64,000 nucleotides of DNA from Lujinxingia vulgaris (GCF_007997015.1 NZ_VOSM01000001.1:124001-188000); one strand, 5' to 3'. Shown: positions 51,290 to 60,400, counted from the first letter of the stretch. The notes: generated by a model from the sequence alone, not told the origin. Program-made: numbers and translations.

Positions 51290-52198
51290 ATGGCAAGTCA
51301 ACATGGCGGTAGAGTAGCGATCTGCGGCGCAGACGATCGGGTGGGCGGGCAGATCGCCCGACGCCTCGTGGAGGAGGGGGTGGAGGTACGCGCGTTGGCC
51401 GCGCCTGACGCGCCGCGCTGGCATCTCTTTGATGTGGCGGTCGACTGGCATGTCGGCTTGCGCGCCGGTGATCACGCGCACGAACTTTCGCAGGCGTTTG
51501 CCGGCTGCGGAGCGCTCTTTATCGCCGACGCGGCGCGCCTGGCCTCCGGGGCCCCCGACGCCTCAACGGCTCGCCGCATCGCGGTGCGCGAGCTGCGCAT
51601 GCGTCTGGACGCGGCCCGGGCTGCGCAGGTGCCGCGGGTTGTTTTTGTGAGTTGCGAGCGCGCCTTTGACCCGCAGGCGATCGAGGGGGCAGCCGGACTG
51701 CCCGATGATCATGGCGAGCCGGTGCGCGAGGCATTGATTGCGATGGAGGCTGAACTCTACCGCTACATCGCCGCCGGAATGCATATCTGCATTGTCGCCG
51801 CCGCGCTGGCGCTGGGACCGGGAGACGTGCGTTCGGAGTATGTCGGGGCGCTCGACGCCGGCGGCGCAGGCTGGAGCGGTTATGCCCACTTCTGCGACGC
51901 CCGCGATGTTGCCCAGGCGGCGATCAACGCCGCGCGCCGGGGGCGCGCCGGGCGCCGATACCCCTTTATTGGCGAGGCGATCACCGCCGAGAGGTTTGCC
52001 GAGTTGAGGCGCGAACACGGGGGCGGGGGAAGCTCACACATCGATGAGGTCAGCTGGCCGCCCTCCTGGGCGATACGTCTCGACGCGCTGAAAAGCGAGC
52101 TCGCGGCCGGAGAGCTCGGAGTTCGCTCACGGCCCCTGGCGCTGACCCTTCGTGACGCGGGGCGCTGGTATCGCCGCGCCGGTATGCTGCTCTTTTAG
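51290..52198 (+). CDS. Atypical SDR/NmrA-like NAD(P)-binding protein (second copy type)
   Basis: A 302-residue Rossmann protein starting MASQHGGRVAICGADDRVGG, with FVSCERAFDP at the place of the catalytic strand and MEAELYRYIAAGMHICIVAA downstream. It resembles the SDR at 43415-44293 in the segments after the first strand (VVVSCAS/VFVSCER, AVEQECYRYFADGMDI/AMEAELYRYIAAGMHI) and lacks the classical YxxxK. Function unknown; possibly a non-enzymatic NAD(P) sensor. The ATG at 51290 fits the domain start; the ribosome site is weak. Confidence 0.75.
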   Translation: MASQHGGRVAICGADDRVGGQIARRLVEEGVEVRALAAPDAPRWHLFDVAVDWHVGLRAGDHAHELSQAFAGCGALFIADAARLASGAPDASTARRIAVRELRMRLDAARAAQVPRVVFVSCERAFDPQAIEGAAGLPDDHGEPVREALIAMEAELYRYIAAGMHICIVAAALALGPGDVRSEYVGALDAGGAGWSGYAHFCDARDVAQAAINAARRGRAGRRYPFIGEAITAERFAELRREHGGGGSSHIDEVSWPPSWAIRLDALKSELAAGELGVRSRPLALTLRDAGRWYRRAGMLLF

Positions 52199-52217
52199 GG
52201 GCGCGCGGGGCTCTCAA

Positions 52218-52372
52218 CAGGGCAATCGCAAAGTGGGTCCCCATCACCCGCCACCGTGGGGGGACCCCTTGTGGGTCCCCGCCCTGGGAGTGCCGGAGGA
52301 GCACAAGACCCCTTTTTATGGATTGGGTGGGTTCTCCATAAAAAAAACTTGTGGGACTTTGCGATTGCCCTG
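52218..52372. mobile_element. 155-bp inverted-repeat element (MITE-like or structured RNA)
   Basis: The ends are perfect 17-bp inverted repeats, CAGGGCAATCGCAAAGT at 52218-52234 and its complement at 52356-52372. Inside are GGGTCCCC/GGGGACCC stems (52235-52242, 52260-52267, 52273-52280) and a 9-bp hairpin TTTTATGGA/TCCATAAAA (52314-52322, 52335-52343). TCTCAAC occurs on both sides (52212-52218 and 52377-52383), which may be a target-site duplication. It is non-coding. It lies between an SDR stop and the Tad operon. A multi-stem regulatory RNA is the alternative. Confidence 0.65.
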
Positions 52373-52613
52373 GGGATCTCAACCGGGATGCTGGAAGCGT
52401 TGCGCAGCATCTGTTAGTCTCGTTGACCACACGAGCTATGAAGATTGACCCGCCGGCCTTCTGTCTGGGATGACGCAGGTCGAAGGCTCGGGACTGACTT
52501 GCCCATGGCGGGTGAGATGGTGTAGGGAATGTAGTTAAGCATAGATGAAGGCTAACCGGCAGTCGCGCGACGCGCGCTGCGATGCTCAGGGCTCACGGCG
52601 AGGAGAAATTAGA
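52373..52613. other. Leader region of the Tad pilus operon
   Basis: This 241-base gap between the inverted-repeat element and cpaB should hold the promoter of the operon. I see no convincing -35/-10 pair and no known riboswitch. In-frame codons upstream of cpaB up to 52545 lack a ribosome site. Confidence 0.4.
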
Positions 52614-53492
52614 ATGGCCAAGAAGAAACTACTTATCGCGGCGGTCATCGTCGGCGCGTTTGCCGCCTTCCTGCTCTACCTCTACACCGCGCAGATTCAG
52701 GAAGAGAAAGACGAGCTGATGGCGAACCCCCGCGAGGTGATCGTGGCGGCGCGCGACATCGCCGCCGGCACGATGCTCACGCGTGAGCACGTCAACACCA
52801 AGACGGTGCCCGGGCAGTTCTTGCCGGCCAACCCGCTCCTGAGCCAGGACCTTGAGATCTACCTGGATATGCCGGTGAGCGAGTCGATCCGCGAGGGCTC
52901 GATGATCCTCACCAGCGACTTCGCCGTAGCCGAGGTTGCGCGTACGCTCTCGGGTCGTATCCCGGCCGGTGAGCGCGCGATGACGATCCCGGTCGATGCG
53001 ATCTCGGGCGTCTCCGGTCTTCTTCGCCCCGGCGATCGCGTCGATATTCTGGGAACCTTCCCGGTGGGCACCGAAGACAACCTGATCCCTGAGGCAGCCG
53101 GCAACGACAGCATCGGCTATGTGACGATGAACCTGCTTCAGAACGTCACGCTGCTCGCTGTCGGTCAGGAAGTCTCCGACATTCCCAGCGGTGATGCCCG
53201 CGGCAACCGTGGTCAGTACAGCACGGTCACCCTCTCCCTGACGCCGAGCGAGGCCGAGCTGCTGGTGATCTCGCAGACCCGCGGCAAGCTGATGCTGCTC
53301 TTGCGCCACCGTGACGACATTGAAGCGGTCACCGTCACCAAGACCACGCTTCGCGAAGTGCTCGAAGAGCTTGAAGTCATCAACCGCGATCGCCAGAAGC
53401 GCGTGGAGCGCCGTCCCAATTGCGGCCCGAACCAGAAGCTGAGCGGCGGCAAGTGCGTCGACACCATCGAGTTCCTGCGTGGCGGCCAGTAA
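52614..53492 (+). CDS. cpaB: CpaB/RcpC Flp pilus assembly protein
   Basis: A 292-residue protein with an N-terminal transmembrane helix (KKLLIAAVIVGAFAAFLLYL), a SAF domain (VIVAARDIAAGTMLTREHVN) and the RcpC/CpaB core (RAMTIPVDAISGVSGLLRPG, DRVDILGTFP). CpaB is a periplasmic part of the Tad/Flp pilus secretion channel. ATG 52614 follows AGGAG by about 7 bases. The tail has two cysteines (RRPNCGPNQKLSGGKC). It heads the Tad operon; cpaC starts after a 252-base gap with a hairpin, so some transcripts may stop early. Confidence 0.92.
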   Translation: MAKKKLLIAAVIVGAFAAFLLYLYTAQIQEEKDELMANPREVIVAARDIAAGTMLTREHVNTKTVPGQFLPANPLLSQDLEIYLDMPVSESIREGSMILTSDFAVAEVARTLSGRIPAGERAMTIPVDAISGVSGLLRPGDRVDILGTFPVGTEDNLIPEAAGNDSIGYVTMNLLQNVTLLAVGQEVSDIPSGDARGNRGQYSTVTLSLTPSEAELLVISQTRGKLMLLLRHRDDIEAVTVTKTTLREVLEELEVINRDRQKRVERRPNCGPNQKLSGGKCVDTIEFLRGGQ

Positions 53493-53523
53493 GTGATCTG
53501 AGAGCTCAACGCTAAGCCTTCAT

Positions 53524-53563
53524 AAAAGGCGTGCTCCTCCGGGTGGGGAGCGCGCTTTTTTTT
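53524..53563 (+). terminator. Hairpin terminator after cpaB
   Basis: GCGTGCTCCTCC and GGGGAGCGCGC pair imperfectly around a 4-base loop and are followed by eight T. It lies 30 bases after cpaB, inside the Tad gene cluster, so cpaC may have its own promoter in the following 180 bases (CTATAG near 53662 is a possible -10). Confidence 0.65.
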
Positions 53564-53744
53564 ATGCGTCAAAAGCCTCATCACCCGCGCGATCTCCCCG
53601 GATCAGGTAGCCGGGTTTTTCGATTGCGTTTTATGCCACTTCGGGCGAGACTGCCCGTGTTCTATAGCCTAGTCGAGCCAGCAGACCGTCCTGGTGTGCG
53701 GATTGCTGAAGTGAATGCACTGGTATGCAGCTGTAAGGAGAACC

Positions 53745-55124
53745 ATGAAGACGCTTGTAAGGGTAGGCGCGCTGTGGGCGGTCTTGTGTGTGGTGATGCC
53801 CCTGCTTGTGTGGCCGATGGACTCGGCGCACGCGCAGGAGACGGTCGTTCCCGACCATGAATTTACGATCGCAGTCGGTGAAACGCTGACGATCAACGCG
53901 CGCGGCGTGCGCCGCGTCTCCATCGGCCTGCCGGATGTGGCCGATGCGCAGACCAGCAACGACGCGCAGTACCTCTTTATCTCCGGGAAGCGCGAGGGTG
54001 TCACCACCGTCAACATCTTCTCGGGCTCGGGCGACGATCAGCGCACGCTGCTGATTCGCGTGGTGGGTGTGAACCCCACCTCCCTGGCCGAAGAAGTTCG
54101 CGCGGTGCTTGGCGATCGCGCCGGTGTCGATATCCGCGTGGTTAAAGGCCGCGTGCTCATTGAGGGCGAAGTCGCCAGCGAGATCTTCCAGCGTAAGATC
54201 GACCGCCTCACCGAGCTTTACCCCAACCAGGTGCTCAACTTCGCCACCTACCGCGAAGCCTTCGTTGAAGGTGCGCGCATGGTCGCTGTTGATGTCTATT
54301 TCATTCAGCTGGCCACCACCAACCAGGACAACCTGGGTGTGCGCTGGAACCAGTTCATCGGCTACAACCTCACCGGCGGCCAGGGCGATGTGCCCCTCTA
54401 CTATGACGCCGGCGACCTGGGCCCGGGTGTGCTCCCGGCTGAGTCCAGCCTGCCGCCGCGCCCGATGGCGCTTACCGGTGGCAGCAGCCTGACGACCTAC
54501 TCCTCGCTCGTGGGTAACCTCAACTTCGCGCTCGACCTTCTGGTCGACAGCGGGATGATCAAGACGATTCAGCACGCCACGCTGGTGACCGAGGCGGGCA
54601 CCGAGACTACCTACCACTCCGGTGGCACGCTGCTGGTCCCGGCGATCACGGCCAATGCGTCGAGTTATGAGACGATCCCTTACGGCCTGAAGCTGGCGAT
54701 CACTCCGGTTCTGGACTTTGAAAACCGCGTCAAGCTCACCGTGGATCTCGAGTTCAGCGAGCTGGATTACGCCAACGCCGTCGGTCAGGTCCCCAGCCTG
54801 CGCAACAACGACATCACCAGCACCGTCAACATGCTCGAGGGTCAGTCGGTGCTGGTCAGCGCGCAGGACAATACGAACATGACCTCCAACGAGCGAGGCT
54901 TGTGGCTTCTGAGCCGTATCCCTATCCTTGGGTGGGCGTTTAAGAGCCGCAACATGTTCAACCAGCAGACCAACAACGCCTTCTTCATTACCCCCCGGGT
55001 TTACGAGCCCGGTACCGATTACCACCGCACCCTGGTGCAGGGCGTCTTCCAGCACCTGCTCGACGCGGGCGCTCAGGCCGAAGATCTTCCTGAGCTCTCC
55101 AACGCGCAGCCGCAGGGTGAATAA
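53745..55124 (+). CDS. cpaC: CpaC/RcpA-type secretin
   Basis: A 459-residue outer-membrane secretin. Signal peptide cleaved near AHAQ; N-terminal pilus-secretin domain (LTINARGVRRVSIGLPDVAD), a BON-like segment (VDIRVVKGRVLIEGEVASE), then the secretin core (VAVDVYFIQL, NLNFALDLLVDSGMIKTIQH, VEFSELDYANAV-like LEFSELDYANAV, LLSRIPILGWAFKSRN). It forms the outer-membrane pore of the Tad/Flp pilus. ATG 53745 follows AAGGAG by 5 bases. FHA-CpaF starts 12 bases after its stop, so they are co-transcribed. Confidence 0.92.
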   Translation: MKTLVRVGALWAVLCVVMPLLVWPMDSAHAQETVVPDHEFTIAVGETLTINARGVRRVSIGLPDVADAQTSNDAQYLFISGKREGVTTVNIFSGSGDDQRTLLIRVVGVNPTSLAEEVRAVLGDRAGVDIRVVKGRVLIEGEVASEIFQRKIDRLTELYPNQVLNFATYREAFVEGARMVAVDVYFIQLATTNQDNLGVRWNQFIGYNLTGGQGDVPLYYDAGDLGPGVLPAESSLPPRPMALTGGSSLTTYSSLVGNLNFALDLLVDSGMIKTIQHATLVTEAGTETTYHSGGTLLVPAITANASSYETIPYGLKLAITPVLDFENRVKLTVDLEFSELDYANAVGQVPSLRNNDITSTVNMLEGQSVLVSAQDNTNMTSNERGLWLLSRIPILGWAFKSRNMFNQQTNNAFFITPRVYEPGTDYHRTLVQGVFQHLLDAGAQAEDLPELSNAQPQGE

Positions 55125-55136
55125 GAGGCAAGGCCC

Positions 55137-56996
55137 ATGAAGCAGATTCGCGTCCTCGACAACCGCGGCCAGGAGTACCTCTTCCCGCTGGATAAACCGG
55201 TGATGGAGGTCAGCATTGGCCGCAGTCAGAACAACGATATTGTTCTGAACAGCAAGACGGTCAGCCGGCGTCACGCGATCATCAAGCTGATGGGTGAGCG
55301 CGTGATGCTCGTCAACCAGTCGGCCAATGGCGTGTTCGTCAATGGTGAGCGCGTGGAGCGGGTGCGCGAGCTTCGGCTGGGAGAGTACGCGGCGATCGAG
55401 CCGTACCGCTTCTGCGTGGAGCCGGCCGGGCCGGGGGCGGTGCCTTCGCCCTCGCCGGCGGGCTATGGGCCGGGAAATAACCGCGCGACGATTCCCCCCA
55501 CCGGGCGCGCCACCCCGGCGCCTGCTGCGGCAGCGCCGGGGCGTCAGGCCGCCCCCGGTGGCGTGGCCACCGCGTCGCGGCCGGAGCGCCGGCCGGTGGC
55601 TCCACCGGACAAGAAGAAAAAAGCCGAGACGGTGGAGGAGCTCCTGGGGGATCTGGCGCCCAACCCGGACTACCAGGAGCAGCGCGTCAGTCTGCGCGGT
55701 GACGAGGTCGTGATTCACGACCGTAAGGTGCGAAACGCCTTCATTGGCTTTAAGTCTGAGCTGCACGACGAACTTAAAGAGCGCCTCGATCTGCACAGCT
55801 TCCAGATCACCGACTACAGCTCGCCGCGGGTTATCCGTCAGGTCTCTGAGAAGCTCAAAGAGCTTATCGGCAGGCGTCAGCGCGAGATTCCGCCGCCTTA
55901 TACCCCTGACGAAGTCTTCAAAGAGATGATGGACGAGGTCTGCGGCCTGGGTCCCATCGAAGACCTGGTCAAACATAAGGGCGTCTCGGAGATCATGGTC
56001 GTTGACCGCGAGCACATCTACGCCGAACTCAACGGCAAGATCGTGCTCACCGACCGCATCTTCAATGACGAGAAGTCGATGATGACGGTCATCGAGCGTA
56101 TCGTCATCCCGCGCGGTCGCCGCATCGACGAGTCCAACCCGCTGGTGGATACGCGTCTGGCCGACGGCTCACGTGTTAATGCGGTGATCCCGCCGCTGGC
56201 GCTCAAAGATCCCTGCCTGACGATTCGTAAGTTTCCCGACGAGCGCCTCTCGGTCAAAGACCTCATCGACTTTGGAAGCCTCACCGATGAGATGGCGAAG
56301 TTTCTGGCGCGCGCGGTGCGCTCCAAGAAGAACATCATTATCTCCGGCGGTACCGGCTCCGGTAAGACGACGCTGCTCAACGTGCTCTCGAGCTTTATCG
56401 GACTGACCGAGCGCGTGGTCACGATTGAGGACGCCGCCGAGCTGCAGATCTACCAGGAGCACGTCATCAGCCTGGAGACGAAGCCCCCCAACCTTGAAGG
56501 CAAGGGTGAGATCGGCATTCGTGAGCTGGTGAAGAACGCGCTGCGTATGCGCCCGGACCGTATCGTCGTCGGTGAGTGCCGTGGTGGCGAGGCGTTGGAC
56601 ATGCTTCAGGCCATGAACACCGGTCACGACGGCTCGATGACCACGGTTCACTCCAACAGCCCCACCGAGGCTATTGCGCGTCTGGAGACACTGGTTCTGA
56701 TGAGCGGGATGGAACTTCCCACCCGCGCGATCCGTGAGCAGATCGCCGGATCGGTCGATGTGATCATTCAGCAGTCGCGCTTTATGGACGGCAGCCGCCG
56801 CATCACCTACATCACCGAGGTGGTGGGCATTGATGATGACGGCTTTGTGAAGCTCGAAGACATCTACCGCTACCGTCAGAAAGGGGTCAACGAGAAGGGC
56901 AAGGTCTACGGTTACCACCTGGCGACCGGTTACCTGCCCAGCTTCCTTGATGAGTTCCTGATCAAGGGTCTGGCTAACCCCGAAGACTTCTTCTAA
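55137..56996 (+). CDS. cpaF: FHA-CpaF (TadA) pilus ATPase fusion
   Basis: A 619-residue protein. Residues 1-98 form an FHA domain (SIGRSQNNDIVLNSKTVSRR, HAIIK, NGVFVNGERV), which binds phosphothreonine. A Pro/Ala-rich linker (about 100-165) leads to the CpaF/TadA AAA+ secretion ATPase, with Walker A GGTGSGKT at 404-411, the Asp box and VGECRGGEALDMLQAMNTGH. It powers Tad pilus assembly or retraction in the cytoplasm. Most CpaF proteins have no FHA domain. The fusion suggests direct phospho-control of the motor. It is in the operon with cpaC and tadB. Confidence 0.93.
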   Translation: MKQIRVLDNRGQEYLFPLDKPVMEVSIGRSQNNDIVLNSKTVSRRHAIIKLMGERVMLVNQSANGVFVNGERVERVRELRLGEYAAIEPYRFCVEPAGPGAVPSPSPAGYGPGNNRATIPPTGRATPAPAAAAPGRQAAPGGVATASRPERRPVAPPDKKKKAETVEELLGDLAPNPDYQEQRVSLRGDEVVIHDRKVRNAFIGFKSELHDELKERLDLHSFQITDYSSPRVIRQVSEKLKELIGRRQREIPPPYTPDEVFKEMMDEVCGLGPIEDLVKHKGVSEIMVVDREHIYAELNGKIVLTDRIFNDEKSMMTVIERIVIPRGRRIDESNPLVDTRLADGSRVNAVIPPLALKDPCLTIRKFPDERLSVKDLIDFGSLTDEMAKFLARAVRSKKNIIISGGTGSGKTTLLNVLSSFIGLTERVVTIEDAAELQIYQEHVISLETKPPNLEGKGEIGIRELVKNALRMRPDRIVVGECRGGEALDMLQAMNTGHDGSMTTVHSNSPTEAIARLETLVLMSGMELPTRAIREQIAGSVDVIIQQSRFMDGSRRITYITEVVGIDDDGFVKLEDIYRYRQKGVNEKGKVYGYHLATGYLPSFLDEFLIKGLANPEDFF

Positions 56997-57115
56997 GCGC
57001 CGAGTTTTGTGGCGCGGTCTGCCCCGGGCGGGCGAAGTGCGCGGTTGCAGACTCGGGGGCTGCTCGATAGAGTTTGCGTAGCATCGAAAGGCTGGATTGG
57101 CGTCAGGTCGACCGA

Positions 57116-57150
57116 TTCAACCCGGTGGGGCCATGGCCGACCGGATTGAA
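57116..57150. promoter_or_regulatory. Inverted repeat between cpaF and tadB
   Basis: TTCAACCCGGT and ACCGGATTGAA pair at 10 of 11 positions around a 13-base loop, 30 bases before the tadB GTG. It has no T-run. It could modulate tadB expression relative to cpaF. Confidence 0.3.
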
Positions 57151-57179
57151 CAGGGCACCTACAGCGAGGAAAACACACC

Positions 57180-58034
57180 GTGTTATACTTATGGTTAGCG
57201 TTGGCGCTGGGGTTTGGTGCCGGGTTTCTTGCGATCTGGGCCGGAGGCGACTGGATCGCCGAGCGCCTGGCCGCGGAGCGTGGCGTCTACGAGCGTCTCA
57301 TCGGTAAAGAGCTGCATCGACTCTTTCTGCCGGTTTCTCCCCAGGAATTTGTGCTGATCCACGCCGGATTTTTGCTGATCTGCGTGCTCGGCGGTGGCCT
57401 GCTGGTAAAGAGCCCGATTCTGGGGATTATCGGCGGGCTCCTCATCGGGATCTTTGCCCCACGCGCCTACCTCAAGAAGGCCTGGTCGAGCCGTCTGACG
57501 GCGATCGATGAGCAGGTCGAAGAGGCGATGGTCTATATGGCTAACAGCTTCAAAGCCAACCCCTCGATGCCCGAGGCGATTCAGGACGTCTGCAATGCCA
57601 TGGGCCCGCCGATTAGCCAGGAGTTCGGGGTTCTGCTCAAGGAGTACCGCCTGGGTACCCCGCTCGATCAGGCGCTGGTGAACCTTCAGCGTCGCGTGCC
57701 TTCGCGCAACCTGGAGCTTGCGATCTCGGCGCTGGTCATCGGGCGAACCGTCGGTGGCAACATCCCGGAGATTCTCAGCCAGATCTCGGGCACCATCCGC
57801 GAGAGCTTCCGTCTGGAGCGCGTCATCGATACGCAGACCGCTCAGGGGCGGATGCAGGCCTGGGTGATGGGGTTGATGCCGGCGGTGGTTATCGCGGTCT
57901 TCTACAAGATGGATCCCACCTTGATTCAGCCGCTCTTTGAGACCTTCGTCGGCTACATCGTCCTGGGTCTGGCGGGAGTGTGTAACATCATCGGCGTGGT
58001 CATGATCCTGAAGATTGTTCAGATCGACGTTTGA
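57180..58034 (+). CDS. tadB: TadB inner-membrane platform protein
   Basis: A 284-residue T2SS-F family protein with three to four transmembrane segments and the central F-domain (AIDEQVEEAMVYMANSFKAN, MPEAIQDVCNAM, RVPSRNLELAISALVIGRTV, GGNIPEILSQISGTIRE). TadB and TadC form the inner-membrane platform on which CpaF acts. The start is GTG at 57180 with GAGGA about 10 bases upstream. A 183-base gap separates it from cpaF and contains an imperfect inverted repeat at 57116-57150. Confidence 0.93.
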   Translation: MLYLWLALALGFGAGFLAIWAGGDWIAERLAAERGVYERLIGKELHRLFLPVSPQEFVLIHAGFLLICVLGGGLLVKSPILGIIGGLLIGIFAPRAYLKKAWSSRLTAIDEQVEEAMVYMANSFKANPSMPEAIQDVCNAMGPPISQEFGVLLKEYRLGTPLDQALVNLQRRVPSRNLELAISALVIGRTVGGNIPEILSQISGTIRESFRLERVIDTQTAQGRMQAWVMGLMPAVVIAVFYKMDPTLIQPLFETFVGYIVLGLAGVCNIIGVVMILKIVQIDV

Positions 58035-58085
58035 TCGAGTCGCGGGCGGGCCTGCTGCGGTCTGCTCAACTTGAGCGAGGTACGT

Positions 58086-59015
58086 GTGAATTCGACGATC
58101 ATTCTGTTCGGCGCGCTGGGTCTTATCTTTCTGGCGTTTGCGCTCTTCGTCTGGGGCTTTGTGCCCGAGGAGATCGAAGAGGACGAGATCTACGGCTACC
58201 GCCTTACAAGGCGTAAGCGGATGCTGGAGGAGGACGCGCTCTATGCGCTGGTACTCCCGCTGGTGAAGCTTTTTGCGCACTACATCCGCAGCCTTCCGAA
58301 CCTGCCCTTTGTGAACATGGAGGAGCTGCGCTCGTCGCTTCGCGACAAGCTGATGCGCTCGGGTTTTATGGGCTCGTTTACTCCCAATGAGTTTCTGGGG
58401 ATGTGCTGCGTTTCGGGGCTCGGTGGTTTTGTTTTTGTGCTGCTCTTTACCCAGCTGATGACGGGGCTTCCAAACGTTGGTCTGGCGTGTGTGGCGGGCT
58501 TTCTGGCACTGGGGTTTCCCTGGCTCTCGCTGAGCGGGGCGATCAGCAGTCGTCTCATTGAGATTGACCGGCGCCTTCCCTACACCGTTGACCTCCTGGT
58601 GCTCTCGATGCGCGCCGGTCTGGACTTTATGTCGGCGCTCGACCGCGTGGTCGCCCGCGGTCAGATTCAGAACCCGGACGACCCGATGATCCAGGAGCTG
58701 GGCGTGGTGCTTCAGGAGATGCGCGTGGGTACGGCGCGTACCGACGCGCTGATCAACCTGTGTGAGCGGGTCAACTCGGAGTACCTCAACTCGATGGTCG
58801 GCGCGATCATTCAGTCGGAGCGCCGCGGTACGCCGCTGGCCAACGTCCTGGAGATTCAGGTCGATACGATTCGAAACAAGCGCACCGCCAAGATCGAGAA
58901 GGCCGCCAGTCAGGCGGCCGTCAAGATCCTCTTCCCGCTGCTCTTTATCTTCGGAGCGGTCATGATCGTGATCATGGGCGCGATGATCATCAAGGTCTCC
59001 GGCACCGGGTTCTGA
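58086..59015 (+). CDS. tadC: TadC inner-membrane platform protein
   Basis: A 309-residue T2SS-F family protein with an N-terminal helix, the F domain (IDRRLPYTVDLLVLSMRAGL, DFMSALDRVV, GTARTDALINLCERVNSEYL) and two C-terminal helices. It is the partner of TadB in the Tad pilus platform. GTG 58086 with GAGGT 5 bases upstream is preferred to the TTG at 58071. It begins 51 bases after tadB. Confidence 0.93.
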   Translation: MNSTIILFGALGLIFLAFALFVWGFVPEEIEEDEIYGYRLTRRKRMLEEDALYALVLPLVKLFAHYIRSLPNLPFVNMEELRSSLRDKLMRSGFMGSFTPNEFLGMCCVSGLGGFVFVLLFTQLMTGLPNVGLACVAGFLALGFPWLSLSGAISSRLIEIDRRLPYTVDLLVLSMRAGLDFMSALDRVVARGQIQNPDDPMIQELGVVLQEMRVGTARTDALINLCERVNSEYLNSMVGAIIQSERRGTPLANVLEIQVDTIRNKRTAKIEKAASQAAVKILFPLLFIFGAVMIVIMGAMIIKVSGTGF

Positions 59016-59073
59016 TTGAGGTGCGCTGGCAGCGCTCGCCACTTTACGTTCAGCAATTGCGGAAGAAACCTCC

Positions 59074-60393
59074 ATGTCCTCCTTCTGGTTAGAGTTCGAC
59101 CATAACGGTCAGACGCAGAACGCCTCGTTTAACAGCCAGTCCGTAACGATCGGCCGCGACCGCGGCTCGGACTTTATTCTCGACCACCCTACCGTCTCGC
59201 GTCAGCACGCGCTGATCGTCGAAGAGGGCGGGGGCAACTACCGCCTGGTGGTGCTCTCGCGTGGTGGTCTGACTGCGGTTGACGGGCAGCCGGTCAGCGG
59301 AGAGGTTTCCCTGTGGGACGGGGCGATGCTCACGCTGGGCAAGCATTCGGTGCGTTTTCGTGCGCCGGATGCGACGGCGCGTGCACCTCAGGCGGCGCCG
59401 GCGCAGCCGGCAGCGATGCCTCAGACGGGCGGCTTCGGTGCGACGCCGGCGGGCGGTGGTTTCGGTCAGCCCGCCGCAGGTGCTGCGCCGAGTGGATTTG
59501 GTCAGCCGGCAGGTGGCGCGGCTCCGAGTGGCTTCGGTCAGGCTCCCAACGCCGGTGGTTTTGGCCAGCCCGCAGGGCAGGGCCAGCCGTCGGGTTTCGG
59601 CCAACCCGCCCCTGGCGTCGGGCAGCAGCCGGCCCCCGGTGGTTTTGGGGCTCCGCCTCCTTCCGCTGCGCCGGCTGAAAAGAAAGAAGCGAAGAGTGGT
59701 GGCGACGCCGGGATCATCTCCTGGGATGAGATCGCGGCCAGCGATGAGGCGCTCTCTGAGGCCGAGGACGACGCCGCGGCCAGCGATTATCAGCGCATTC
59801 AGTCCGCCAGCAAGAAGGCCGGCGCCAAGCCCGATGAGACCAACCCCGTCGTGGTCATTATTGGCGTTTTGATCGCTGTGGGAATGCTCGGTTACACCTT
59901 CCTTGGTGGTGGCGAAGCGACCGATACCGGGGGCGAGGAGCAGGTGGCATACTCGGAGCTTCCGCCGGTTCAGCTGGACGTGGACTGCGTGGCCGAGACC
60001 GATTGCATGCGTAAGGCGCAGGAGACCTATCTGATCGCCACGGATCTTCTCGGCAAGCGCGACGTCGAGAACCGCAATCTTTTCGATGGTTATAAGCGAC
60101 TTCTCGAGGCCCGTGAGTTGATGACCATGGGTGGGGTTGAGCAGTTCCCCGAGGAGATGAACGGCTGGCAGGCGTTGCACGATGACGCTCGGGCCCAGCT
60201 GGATACCTATTACAAGAATTTCCGGGCAGCCTTCCACAGCGCCAAACAGCGCCAGCGCTACATCGAGATGGCCGAGACGCTCAAGCAGATCGAGGCGTTC
60301 TTCCCCGATAAGACCTCGCGAGAGAACCGCTGGGCGGCCGAGATGGAGCTGAATATGAAGAGCAGCGGCACCTACCCGCGGACCATGCGTTAA
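59074..60393 (+). CDS. FHA-domain membrane protein with GFGQP-type repeats
   Basis: A 439-residue protein. Residues 1-95 are an FHA domain (VTIGRDRGSDFILDHPTVSR, QHALIVEEG). Residues about 105-210 are a Gly/Gln/Pro/Ala-rich tract with repeats such as GFGQPAGGAAPSGFGQ. A transmembrane helix lies at about 266-284 (VVVIIGVLIAVGMLGYTFLG), followed by a helical periplasmic domain. The cytoplasmic FHA would sense phosphothreonine. It is 58 bases after tadC and 7 bases before the TPR gene, so it belongs to the Tad operon. Confidence 0.85.
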   Translation: MSSFWLEFDHNGQTQNASFNSQSVTIGRDRGSDFILDHPTVSRQHALIVEEGGGNYRLVVLSRGGLTAVDGQPVSGEVSLWDGAMLTLGKHSVRFRAPDATARAPQAAPAQPAAMPQTGGFGATPAGGGFGQPAAGAAPSGFGQPAGGAAPSGFGQAPNAGGFGQPAGQGQPSGFGQPAPGVGQQPAPGGFGAPPPSAAPAEKKEAKSGGDAGIISWDEIAASDEALSEAEDDAAASDYQRIQSASKKAGAKPDETNPVVVIIGVLIAVGMLGYTFLGGGEATDTGGEEQVAYSELPPVQLDVDCVAETDCMRKAQETYLIATDLLGKRDVENRNLFDGYKRLLEARELMTMGGVEQFPEEMNGWQALHDDARAQLDTYYKNFRAAFHSAKQRQRYIEMAETLKQIEAFFPDKTSRENRWAAEMELNMKSSGTYPRTMR

Positions 60394-60400
60394 AGGCGAT

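Noticed and set aside
52050..52430. 126-residue minus-strand frame over the inverted-repeat element
   Set aside because: Its sequence comes from the repeat arms and overlaps the end of the SDR gene; no ribosome site.
52440..52610. c-di-GMP riboswitch before cpaB
   Set aside because: Some G-rich and hairpin-like parts are present, but the conserved GEMM core cannot be found.
53631..56015. 794-residue open frame on the minus strand
   Set aside because: It is antisense to cpaC and cpaF, both well supported; no domains or signal peptide.
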